DNA of 64,000 bases from Merluccius polli (lineage: Eukaryota; Chordata; Actinopteri; Gadiformes; Merlucciidae), in NCBI GenBank assembly GCA_030340625.1, contig JAOPHQ010002043.1, forward strand, positions 17,501-81,500, in the 5' to 3' direction. Positions 1-11,300 of this stretch are shown in pieces. Position 1 is the stretch's first letter, and each line of letters starts with the position of its first letter. A program made the translations under genes and the position numbers. The notes below the pieces were generated by a model. That model was not told the origin of the DNA. It did not search any database and saw nothing but the letters and a program-made list of their open reading frames with translations.

Positions 1-2
1 CG

Positions 3-2501
3 GAGCTGTGCGGCGTGCTGGAAGTCCCCGTGACCAAGGCCTCCTGCCAGCTCAAGATCTGCAGCCAGTGGCAGATACGCTCTGAGTGGAGCTCGGTGAG
101 ACGCAGGACAACATAGACAGATATGCATATGCAGTACATAAACAGATTACATATACATGTATGTGTACATAAACAGATACATATACACACAAATGCATGC
201 ACATCCAGAGACATACTTACACACACAAAGAAAACTCATGCATTAGCTCAAAATAGACCAGTTTTGCAAATGCAATTGACTGCCAATAGATGAGATGTGA
301 CATTTTCTCTGTCTGTGTCTGTCTCTCTCTCACTGTTCGCTGCCATATAAACAGATTACATATACATGTATGTACATAAACAGATATACATATACAGCAC
401 ATAAACAGATTACATATACATGTGTACATGTACATGTACATAAACAGATACATATACACACAAATTCATGCAAATCCAGAGACATACTTACACACACACA
501 AAGGCAACCCACCAAGAAAACTCACGCATTAGCTCAAAATCCAACAGTTTTGCAAATGCAATTGACTGCCAATAGATGAGATGAGACATTTTTCTCTGTC
601 TGCGTCCGTCTCCCTCTCTCAGTGTTCGGTGCCGTGTGGGGTGGGCCAGCGCAGCAGGGAGGTGGTGTGTGTGGGCGACCAGGGGGACGTAGAGGAGGAC
701 TCAGAGTGTAACCTGGCCATGAAGCCCGAGACGCTGGAGAACTGCGACATGGGAGCCTGCGCCCGCAGCTGGTTCACCTCCCCCTGGAGCAGGCGGGTGA
801 GGGGCTCATATGGGCCTTTATGACCTATGGCATGATGGACCATGTACCAGTTTATATAGGATAATATAGCATAGTGTGATGTGGTGTGATATGGTTTAGT
901 ATAGTATATTGTAGTACAGTATAGTTTAGTTCAGTTTAGCATACCGTATTATAGTTTAGTTCCTTTAGTTTAGTTTAGTTCAGTATAGTATATTGTAGTA
1001 CAGTATATTTAGTTCAGTTTAGCATACCGTATTATAGTTGAGTTAATTTAGTTATGTTAATTTAGTTTATTTTAGTTCAGTATAGTATATTTGTAGTACA
1101 GTACAGTACAGTTTAGTTCAGTTTAGCATACCGTATTATAGTTTAGTTAATTTAGTTGAGTTAGTTTAGTTTATTTTAGTTCAGTATAGTATATTTGTAG
1201 TACAGTACAGTACAGTTTAGTTCAGTTTATCATAACGTATTATAGTTTCTTTCCTTTAGTTTAGTTTAGTTCATTTAGTTTATTTTAGTTCAGTATAGTG
1301 TATTTGTAGTACAGTACAGTATAGTATAGTTTAGTTAGTTTAGTTTAGTTTAATTCAGTATAGTATATTGTAGTACAGTATATTTATTTCAGTTTAGCAT
1401 ACCGTATTATAGTTTAGTTAATTTAGTTTAGTTAATTTTAGTTCAGTATATTTGTAGTACAGTACAGTATAGTATAGTTTAGTTAGTTTAGTTTAATTCA
1501 GTATAGTATATTGTAGTACAGTATAGTTTAGTTCAGTTTAGCATACCGTATTATAGTTTAGTTAATTTAGTTTAGTTTAGTTCAGTATAGTATATTTGTA
1601 GTACAGTACAGTACAGTATAGTTTAGTTCAGTTTAGCATACCGTATTATAGTTTAGTTAATTTAGTTTAGTTAGTTTAGTTTAGTTCAGTATAGTATATT
1701 GTAGTACAGTATATTTAGTTCAGTTTAGCATACCGTATTATAGTTTAGTTAATTTAGTTTATTTTAGTTCAGTATAGTATATTTGTAGTACAGTACAGTA
1801 CAGTATAGTTTAGTTCAGTTTAGCATACCGTATTATAGTTTAGTTAATTTAGTTTAGTTATGTTCATTTAGTTTATTTTAGTTCAGTATAGTATATTTGA
1901 AGTACAGTAGCATAGTTTAGTTTATTTAGTTTAGTTTAGTTCAGTATAGAATATTGTAGTGCAGTATATTTAGTTCAGTTTAGCATACCATATTTTAGTA
2001 TAACTTAGTTTAGTTATGTTCTGGTTAGTTTAGTTTAATTTCTGTTCAGTTTAGTTTCATCCAGATCTGTTGAGTGTTGTTCTGTTCTGTACTTTATTGA
2101 CTGGGAGATTTGTTTTGCAGCAGGGCACACAAAATATAATAGCTGCAAAAATCACATGAATACAGGACAAACAAGGTCAGTGTACCTAAATGGTATCACG
2201 CAGAGACGCAGAAAGGGGCATTTGTTGAGGCACTCCAGCACTTTGGCTTTTTACATGATAACACCATGTCCAAGTTTTTTTAAAGGCCTTCTTTCACTGT
2301 TCATTCTGAGTGACTGCCTTGCATCAACAGAATACTTCATTTTCTCCCCCCCAAGGATAACACACACACCCAAGGTCACTCAAGAACATCTCACAGCTCC
2401 CAAAGTAAATATGGGCATGTGCATGTATTTAACACAAGAAAATGTGTTATCACAAATGTGTGCGTGTGTGTATGTCTTTGCGTGCATGCGGGCGGGCGGG
2501 C

Positions 2502-2553
<52 letters not shown>

Positions 2554-3506
2554 GTTTCCTCCACCTCAGTGCTCCGCAGAGTGTGGCGAGGGCAGTCAGA
2601 CCAGGACGGCGGTTTGCCTGATGGATCATGTGACCGACCTCCCGTTGGACAGCTGCGAAGGAGCCCGCCCGTCGGAAGTGACGACGTGTAACCTGGGGCC
2701 GTGTGAGGAACGTCTGGAGTGGTACACTGGCCTCTGGGGACAGGTAACCCCTGGCACACCTGCACGGAAACACAAAGCTGTGCACGCATGGTCACGTTTG
2801 GTACAAATGAATAAACTGGTCTAACTTGTGTTTGTGTATGTCTGTTTCCTTGTCTGTATGTATGTATGTGTGTGTGTGTGTGTGTGTGCGTGTGTGTGTG
2901 CGCTGTGTGTGTCTTAAGTGTTCAGCAGAGTGTGGGAATGGCACTCAGACACGCGGTGTGGCTTGTCTGCTCAACAGCAACGGCAGCATGGAGGTGGTGG
3001 ATCAGCTGAAATGCTCCCACCTGCCCCAACCAATCACCTCTCAGCCATGCTTCCTGGCGCCATGCGGGGGGCGATGGTACGCCACGGACTGGAGTGCAGT
3101 AAGTATTACATACATGTCATTATTATTATGATTATCTTTATTACCCCCCCCCCACACACACACACACACACACACACACCTCTAAAACCATGAACATTTA
3201 AACACATTCAACTCATGGCATTTTTTTTTATATCACACTTACACATACTGTCACGCTGCAATCGCATTTCAAGCCTTCATGCTCGCAAGTAATGTCTTTA
3301 GCTCAGGTTCAGTCTGTTTGCCGTGACACATTGTGGTTGCACAAGGCCAGAGAACAGAGTTTTTGTTCGGGGTCTAGAAACCCATATGGAAGTGGCCCAA
3401 AGAATCAGACTTGAAAAGATCAAAAATCCACATTACGCAAAAAAATCCACATGTTGGGCTCTGTGTACTTGATCCCTATAAGCCATCATCTCAATAACAA
3501 ATGCTG

Positions 3507-3548
<42 letters not shown>

Positions 3549-4090
3549 CACTCAGAGACGCTCCTCTTGACCCTAGTGCTCGGCGTCCTGCGACGGAGGC
3601 TACCGCGTGCGCGAGGCCCGCTGCCTGGCCGACAACGTCGCCTCCAGCGACCGCTGCGACCCCGCCGCCGCCCCGCAGAGCCGAGAGGAATGCAACGCCT
3701 GGCCCTGCGTCAGTGAAACCGGTGAGACCTCACCACCACTATTGGGGGTCAGGCAGGCCTCACCAGAACTACGAAATGTAAAAACGATTGTGGGTGGTAC
3801 TTCGTAGGGTTATTACCGTTATTTGTAGTGATGGACACGCCTGTTCTTTAACCACCACTATTGTGGGGCTGCAGGGACTGAACCCACCTCCACCTCTTGA
3901 CCTCTTGACCTTTTGACCTCCATCCCTCTCCCCAGACTCCTCCTGCCGGGACCAGTACCACAACTGTGCGGTGGTGGTGCAGGCGCGGCTGTGCGTCTAC
4001 CCCTACTACAGAGGCGCCTGCTGCGCCGCCTGCTCCAGCGCGCCCAAGCCTTACGCCCACAGGTTCCTCAACAAGCACATCCGCAGGTGA
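3..4090 (+). CDS. ADAMTS-like secreted glycoprotein, 3' six exons (TSP1 repeats + PLAC), 5' partial
   Basis: Exons 3..95, 623..796, 2570..2743, 2919..3098, 3577..3721 and 3936..4090 join in one frame (about 306 codons) and end at TGA 4088-4090. The first exon ends in SEWSS. Each of the next four begins with a TSP1 opening (CSVPCG, CSAECG, CSAECG, CSASCD) and contains the spaced cysteines of a thrombospondin type 1 repeat. The last exon is a PLAC domain: Cys-rich, with VVVQARLCVYPYY and CCAACS. TSP1 arrays ending in PLAC are typical of the ADAMTSL/papilin/THSD4 family, secreted proteins bound to fibrillin-rich extracellular matrix. The gene starts outside the window, so protease or cysteine-rich domains cannot be judged. 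ADAMTSL4 and THSD4 are the best candidates, and I cannot choose between them. Introns carry a splice-site duplication, an AGTTT satellite and (TG)n tracts. Confidence 0.87.
118..622 (+). repeat. Imperfect tandem duplication of an intron 3' end, including a dead copy of the splice acceptor
   Basis: Two copies of a roughly 230-290 bp unit (acataaacagattacatata ... ctgccaatagatgag ... ctctgtctg) lie in tandem. The second ends at the real acceptor ctctctcag|TGTTCGGTGCCG at 622/623. The first ends at the same motif near 333/334, but reads ctctctcacTGTTCGCTGCC, so AG has become AC. The duplication therefore carried the first bases of the next exon. Confidence 0.8.
845..2060. repeat. Satellite-like intronic array of AGTTTAGT / GTATAGTATA words
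   Basis: About 1.2 kb made almost only of tttagttcagtttagcatac, cgtattatagtttagtt and agtatagtatattgtagtac variants. The higher-order unit is about 60-160 bp, and at least eight versions of the cataccgtattatag core are visible. There is no open frame. It lies in the intron between the second and third exons of the ADAMTS-like gene. Confidence 0.85.
2504..2556. repeat. (TG)n microsatellite before exon acceptor at 2569
   Basis: An uninterrupted TG run follows a GGCGGGCGGGCGGG run and ends about 14 nt before the acceptor cctccacctcag. A second TG tract (about 2867-2910) precedes the next exon at 2919. Confidence 0.9.
3509..3545. repeat. (GA)n microsatellite
   Basis: A pure GA run lies 31 nt upstream of the last TSP1 exon (3577). 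Confidence 0.9.
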
Positions 4091-4547
4091 TCCTGCCACC
4101 GACCCGTTTCACAGAGGGCCGCGTGGGTCACCGTGGGTCGTCGAGCTATAAAGGTCCAACGCGGGGCAGTGCGGTGCGGCATTTCGGCGTCTCTTCGCCG
4201 CCCGTCGAGGGGGAAACCGGTAGAGCGAGGGCACCGAGAAGTACAGGTTCTCACGCAAGAGAGATTGATTAATGCAGGGGGGGGGGGAGATCAAGTGGGG
4301 GGGGGGGGGGGGGGAGGGGGGAAATATATAAGACGAGTAAAACATGAGCAGTTTGAGCAATGACTGCTGTGTGTTCTTGCGAAATGATCCGTTTCCTTTG
4401 GTTTACAGTCACAGTCTCAGTCAATCAGGGCCTCCTGGTTGACCACCATCATCATCCAACAGCTAATCTAATGGGGGTTGTTAGTAACCGTGTATGGTTC
4501 TAGTGGGGGTGTGTTTCGGTCCTCAGTGAATATGTTAATATTATATT

Positions 4548-4553
4548 AATAAA
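4548..4553 (+). terminator. Poly(A) signal AATAAA, ADAMTS-like gene (first of two)
   Basis: AATAAA lies about 460 nt after the TGA. A second copy is at 4605-4610. Either could define the mRNA 3' end. This is inferred from the hexamer and position only. Confidence 0.5.
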
Positions 4554-4604
4554 ATTTAGTAGCCTAATGTACTTTTATTTCCTCCTTATCCTATATTTAT
4601 TCCC

Positions 4605-4610
4605 AATAAA
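4605..4610 (+). terminator. Poly(A) signal AATAAA (second)
   Basis: A hexamer in cccaataaatcc downstream of the first signal, in plausible 3' UTR of the ADAMTS-like gene. Confidence 0.45.
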
Positions 4611-7600
4611 TCCTAACCCATCGCGGTAACTCAGTTGTTTGCTGCCTGTAGTCCTTACTAGGAACTTAAAGCACTATTATATCATCTTGACACACACACA
4701 GGGCCCGTCAGACAGCATACCTACATTGCCTCTGTAATCTTAGGTTACCTTCCGCTCGGTGGATAATGGCTCCTTGTTATACTTGGGAGCGTTTGCATGG
4801 GCTGGTATGATGAGGCTCACGCCAAACGCCTTCAATATTTCGTGAAAGCAAAATTGTTCCGCTTTGGAAACGGCCGTAGCCTAAGTGGAAACTTTCTGAG
4901 TTGTTTTGAATGTGCATGAGGAAAATCTGTTGCAATAATTTACAACCAGTCCTTAAGCAGCCACCATAAGAATCACCTGCCAGTTAAAAAACAAACAAAC
5001 GTTCGGTTAGTTATCAACACATTGCAGTTCCCAGAAAACACTGCTGGATGCGGCTGTAGTGATGTATTTGTTTCGATTGGCAGCATCTGTTGTTGCTCCT
5101 TCTCTTCTGTGTAAAGCGGTGGTTAGCCTTGAAAACTTGTATAAATCATTCCATTCATGTGGTCTGCAAATGGTCTCTAAAACCCACAGTATAACGTCAA
5201 AATGTACTCACCAAATAACCAAGTACCTCCACCAGGCACTTAAAACGTGCAGTAATTCCCCAAGGTATGCATGCTAAATTGAATACGAGTACACATTTGT
5301 TTTCCCTTTGCCAACACATTGTTAGTAAATCAAAGCAGGACATGCCAAAAGAAGGGACCAACACAGCCTATGCGCTATTCATTCAAGATGGTAATACCAT
5401 TGCTTTAATGGGACAGCCAGGTCAACAGCATGTAGAAGGCCATTATTCAATCACAAGAACTGAAAAACACAGACTCATTAAAACGGTACACCCATCAGCA
5501 AACGCACAGAGCAATTGGTTTGTTTGTCTTGTTTTTGTAAAACAACTCAGCAAAAAAAGGTAGTGGGGAGACCAATAACCTTTTACATGTCCTCCTCTCC
5601 ACCGGTGACCGTTCTCTGCTGCTGTACGTTTTTTTTTAACAAGCGTTCATCTGGTACACACAATGCCCCCCCCCCCCCCCCCCCCTCTTCTTATTGATGC
5701 AACGCTGCATTGGTAGGTCCGTGCTTGTAAGCCGTCGAGGAAGCGTGTGAAGGGGGTAAAGCAAGAGTGCTCAGGGTGAGGCTGGGCCTTTGGCATTGCG
5801 TGTTGTCGAGCTGAAGGGTGTGGTGGGCCACGTTTGCCATCATCCATATGTATCCTGATTGACTCCGAAACACATTCAAGTCTCTCGCAAGACATTTTTT
5901 TTTCTTTCCTTCTTCTATTTGTTCAACTGTGTGTGTGTGTGTTGGTTTTTTTTTTTAACAGAACTGGATTTAGTGAACAAAGATGGCAGAGCCGAGTCCA
6001 GTTTTCCTCTTCATTTGATGGCTGTTTTCACTTAAGTCCTTGGCATTGGTTTGCAGGCGGCGAGATGAGTTGTGTTGTGGTGTGGTTCTGTGTGGGGCGT
6101 TTGGTGCGGACACACACTCCAGAAACACTCGTTACCTTTCTCCCCATTGTCCTGGATTCCAACAATCGTTATTGTATACAAATCAGTTGTGAAAATACAA
6201 GGGTAAGTAACATTATCCACCATACTTGTAAACGACAAAAAAATATAATTTTCTTCACCCCCCCCCTCCCCATCTGATTTGTGTAGCTTATCAAATGAAA
6301 GAACTGTTGTTTACTCTTTTTAAGCATCGTACCAACATTCATGATTTCAATACTGTTGACGTTGTACAAATACATAAATATAATATACATAATACAGTAC
6401 ACTGTATAAAATAAAAACTGATAGTTTTCTAATATGATAAATCACCAGAGGCGAACCCAGAAAACATTATTTTTGACACTAGGCAAAAACACTAGTAGAC
6501 TTACGCCCTGAGGTCCAACGATAGAAAGCCATGTCTTCAATCATCCTACGCCCTGCATAGTGCACTACTTTAGATGAGACCAAGTAGTGTGCTAAATGTA
6601 GGCCTGTAGACTTAAATGTATGTCCTGTGGGGGACACGGTCCATGTGATATATATGAGAGTGCGCTAGTTTAGGTCAAAACCATATGATCTGGGCTGCAA
6701 GATACGACGTTATGGAAAACTTGAAGGCACAAACATCTGAGGCAGCACATACCTCGATAATCAAACGGTTCAACAGTTGTGGTGTCAAGGGAGTAAACGG
6801 AAGAAAAAGAAGGAGGAATAAAGACGAGAAACACGGTTTCTGAAGAGGTTAAGATCTGAGAGCGACGAGGCAGTGAGTCAAGAGAAGTTAAGGCCAATTT
6901 TAGACATCGCCCAATCAGAATGTTGCGACAGCTAAGACGATGTTAGACCTGACCAATCACACAGGTTTATTGTACAATGTGAGAAGATTTAAGTAGCATT
7001 GAAAACTATTCTTTTTGTCTGGCCTCCAACATAGCTATCTTCTCTCAAGGTTCAGTCAATTATATTAAACAAGGCTATTTTTTTTTTTGTTCTTATTTGA
7101 AAGGTTGTCATTATGCACAATAATATATAAATGTATGTTACAAGAATATACACAGATTTCAGTTTATAATCTTAGTAAGGAATACATCCAAGCATTCAGG
7201 GTGAGGACTTTGGCTTTGAAAAAGTTATTTAACATACCAACAAAAACGTTCACACGGAGAACGCGTCATACAAAGGGAGGATATGATCACAGAATAGAAC
7301 GGAAACTAAATGGCCGATATGCAGCAACGACGTCGCCGGTGACAATTCGCTCAAGCAGTACCACTTCTTCACGACGACTCTGTTAGACTCCTCCCACCCC
7401 GTCACATCCGGCGTGTACTCCGCGGACAAATCTCAGAGCGCTATTGGGGGTGAAGGAATACAAAACAAAACAAAAGAGGGCTTTTCTCTAAGGGGTGAAG
7501 TTCAAGTTTGTCACCCCCCCCCCCCTGTGTGCAAGTCAGTATAAAAAAAATGCTACAACTCTTTTGACACTGTTGTCAACAAACAAAGGTTCAGGGCAGG

Positions 7601-7993
7601 CCAAGTCCCTAATAGAGTTTACCAAATAAAACATAAAAAAATGGGCAGGTGGTGATGGTGGTGGTGGTGGTGGGGGGGGGGGGGGGGGCAGGGGGTTGGA
7701 AATTGGCAGGACACGTTGCTTATTCGTTGCCATGCCATTTCAACCCTCGGCATGGACAAGCCCTTCTGGAGCCTAGGGCAGAACATCGCGGCTCTGCACA
7801 ACAGCTCTCGTTCAAATTATTATTATTATTTTGTATACCATAGAGCTCTGTTCTCAGTGGCGGACGCCGGACGTCCTCGCTCTTCCGTTCCCACAGCTGC
7901 CATCTGGGGGTGGTAGACGCCTTTTCATCGTAGTCATCTCTCCATGCCGTCCGCTCCTCCCGCCGGCACTCCCCGTCCGTCCGCTCGCTCGTC
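4611..7993. other. Tail-to-tail intergenic region; probable ptpn9 3' UTR at its right side
   Basis: No conserved protein was recognised in either strand. The stretch holds homopolymer runs (C run at about 5666-5685, C run at about 6258, G run at about 7672-7688) and a segment near 6540-6600 with words like tagtgcactactttaga that occur in many fish interspersed repeats. On the minus strand an AATAAA (6966-6971) lies about 1 kb past the ptpn9 stop and is a possible poly(A) signal. The long open frames in this interval have no family resemblance and low-complexity composition. Confidence 0.5.
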
Positions 7994-8282
7994 TCACTCG
8001 CTGTCGGTCTCCAGGTCCGAGTCGGACCACTGCACGGGGCTCAGTTTGCCGTTGCGCTGGGCGTACTCGATGATTGCCGTGTAGCAGAAGTAGTACTGGT
8101 CCCAGGTCTGGATGCTGAAGGCGCGCTGCGTGCGCATGCGACGCACCGTCTGCCTCACGTCCACCGTGCCCGTGTCCTCCAGCCGCGACAGGCAGATGTC
8201 CAGTGTGCAGAACGTACCTGTCACACCGCCGGGAGAGAATCAGCAAGACCGCTCTCTTCCGTTCCCACACCACTATACATTC

Positions 8283-8314
<32 letters not shown>

Positions 8315-11300
8315 ATACATACATATATATACATATACACACACACATACACTCACCGGCCACTTTATTAGGTACACCTGTCCAACTGCTCGTTAACGCA
8401 AATTTCTAATCAGCCAATCACATGGCAGCAACTCAATGCATTTAGGCATGTAGACATGGTCAGGACGATCTGCTGCAGTTCAAACCGAGCATCAGAATGG
8501 GGAAGAAAGGTGATTTAAGTGACTTTGAACGTGGCATGGTTGTTGGTGCCAGACGGGCTGGTCTGAGTATTTCAGAGACTGCTGATCTACTGGGATTTTC
8601 ACGCACAACCATCTCTAGGGTTTACAGAGAATGGTCTGAAAAAGAGAAAATATCCAGTGAGCGGCAGTTCTGTGGGCGCAAATGCCTTGTTGATGCTAGA
8701 GGTCAGAGGAGAATGGCCAGACTGGTTCGAGCTGATAGAAAGGCAACTGTAACTCAAATAACCACTCGTTACAACAGAGGTATGCAGAAGAGCATCTCTG
8801 AACGCACAACACGTCGAACCTTGAGGCGGATGGGCTACAGCAGCAGAAGACAACACCGGGTGCCACTCCTGTCAGCTAAGAACAGGAAACTGAGGCTACA
8901 ATTCGCACAGGCTCACCAAAATTGGACAATCGAAGATTGGAAAAAACGTTGCCTGGTCTGATGAGTCTCGATTTCTGCTGCGACATTCGGATGGTAGGGT
9001 CAGAATTTGGCGTCAACAACATGAAAGCATGGATCCATCCTGCCTTGTATCAACGGTTCAGGCTGGTGGTGGTGGTGTAATGGTGTGGGGGATATTTTCC
9101 TGGCACACTTTGGGCTTATTGGTACCAATTGAGCATCGTGTCAAAGCCACAGACTACCTGAGTATTGTTGCTGACCATGTCCATCCCTTTATGACCACAG
9201 TGTACCCATCTTCTGATGGCTACTTCCAGCAGGATAACGCGCCATGTCATAAAGCGCGAATCATCTCAGACTGGTTTCTTGAACATGACAATGAGTTCAC
9301 TGTACTCAAATGGCCTCCACAGTCACCAGATCTCAATCCAATAGAGCACCTTTGGGATGTGGTGGAACGGGAGATTCGCATCATGGATGTGCAGCCGACA
9401 AATCTGCAGCAACTGCGTGATGCTATCATGTCAATATGGACCAAACTCTCTGAGGAATGTTTCCAGTACCTTGTTGAATCTGTGCCACGAAGGATTAAGG
9501 CAGTTCTGAAGGCAAAAGGGGGTCCAACCCGGTACTAGCAAGGTGTACCTAATAAAGTGGCCGGTGAGTGTATATATACTGTACATACACACACATTGAT
9601 ATCGATTTTTCAAAAGTCAAGGTATGAGCTCACCTTTAAAATCTCAACTGACAAAACCCCAGACCAAAGGAGAATGATATGCATGTCTTACTAAAACGCA
9701 TAATAATGGAAGTGCTATGGATGCTATACCTGTGCGGCCAATACCGGCGCTGCAATGGACAACCACGGGCGGCCCCCCGGGGGGTCCCGTCCAGCTGGAG
9801 CCCAGGCTCCGGACGGCCGCCTCCTGCCTCTGCTGCACGTGCTCACGGAAATCCAACATGGCCGACGCACACTTGGGTACTCCAAAGTCAGGCCAGCTGA
9901 CGTAGAGGTAGTGAGAGATCTCCCGTTTCTCACCGGTCTAACAGACAAGATGGCAGAGGAACGCAATCATAGGTTTAATCAATCTACACGTATGGCGGTT
10001 GGGGTTCAGTAACAGTGTAAAGTAGCTTGATAGAGCCATGTTAGGACACTGTTGATATTTAAATTGCTAGTATTATTAATACAAAATTAAAAGTATTATT
10101 AATACAAAAAAGGGTGCAACGATTCACATTTTAGTTAAAAAAGTTAAGACGCAGGGATTTCCTTACTCAAATTAAAAAAATTCATAGGTGCTAAATATGG
10201 ACATTTTACCACTCAATACTGACAAACATTCAGGATTAGGCGCGACTACAATAATAACCATTCATGGGGTTATCGTGGGTTATGTGTGTGTGTGTGCGCG
10301 ACCGGAGACTCACCTGTGTGTTGTACAGCTCCAGATGAGAGAGTTTGAAGTCCTGGAAACCCTGGATATGCATGTTCCTGACCAGGAAGTACCCGTGCTG
10401 CTCTGTCCTGCTCTCCTCGAGCGGCCAGTACTGTCCACACTTGACGCGCCCGCGCTCCACCACCCTGGGACGCGGCCAATAAGAAATCAAACTCACACTC
10501 TCTACCTCCTTCTTCCCCACCCCAACACAATGGCTGTGTCCCAAATGGAGGGCAGGGAGGCATCAAGTCATGTCTCAATTGAATATTTACAAAATATGCT
10601 GCTTGCTGATGGGCCTCCGACTAGGAAGGTTTTGAAGGCAGCATAGACGTATCCTGCGTTGGCCAAGATATCCCACAATCCCGTGGGCCCGCTCCAACGC
10701 TCCAACAAGAAAAACGAGCAGAGCCCAGAGTTTGTATACAAATAAGTTATATTTACTTAAGAAATCGACCGTTTAGTCACCGTTTAGTCTATTTAAATGT
10801 ATAAGCTTATTTAAGAAATTTACTTCTGCAATGACCGACAGGTGGTAGTATAACCGTATGAACTGACGGATGTCAAGTGTCGGTATTTTGGCGACTTCAT
10901 GACGTTGTGAGGCATTGCTGCCTTGGAAGTCCGTCTCAATCCAGGACTCCTTTACAGGTAACTTCATACAAAAACCGCTGCCTCCAAAGGATACTGCCTC
11001 GCTAGACGGCAAGGCAGCATGCAGCTGCCTTTGGTTTGGGACACAGCCAGCACATTGAGATCTCCAGAGCCTCACCTGGTGGTCATGACTATGAGCAGTA
11101 CCGTTTGCTCCCAGACCATGCGCCAGAAGTCCTCGAAGGTCTTGGGCAAGGGACCTGCATTGCTGACATGAACACCGTTTGGTGAGTTTCGAGTTGCTTG
11201 ATCCGAGTGGTTTGTTCTTTCCACTTTCGTTTCAGATTTTTTGGTTATAACAGACAAATGTGTCATATTTGAGTATTTGCTGAGGGAATACGGTGAAAAC

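Noticed and set aside
845..2060. Regularly repeated block considered as a CRISPR-like array
   Set aside because: No unique spacers of fixed length, the repeats are degenerate, and the genome is vertebrate.
2391..2795. Open frames of His-Thr or Cys-Val repeats over TG/CA runs (also near 39814-40189, 54156-54505, 60020-60216)
   Set aside because: They are translations of dinucleotide repeats with no family similarity and lie in introns.
5059..6277. Several 60-147 codon open frames in the ADAMTS-like/ptpn9 intergenic space
   Set aside because: No recognisable motif, no splice partners, biased composition.
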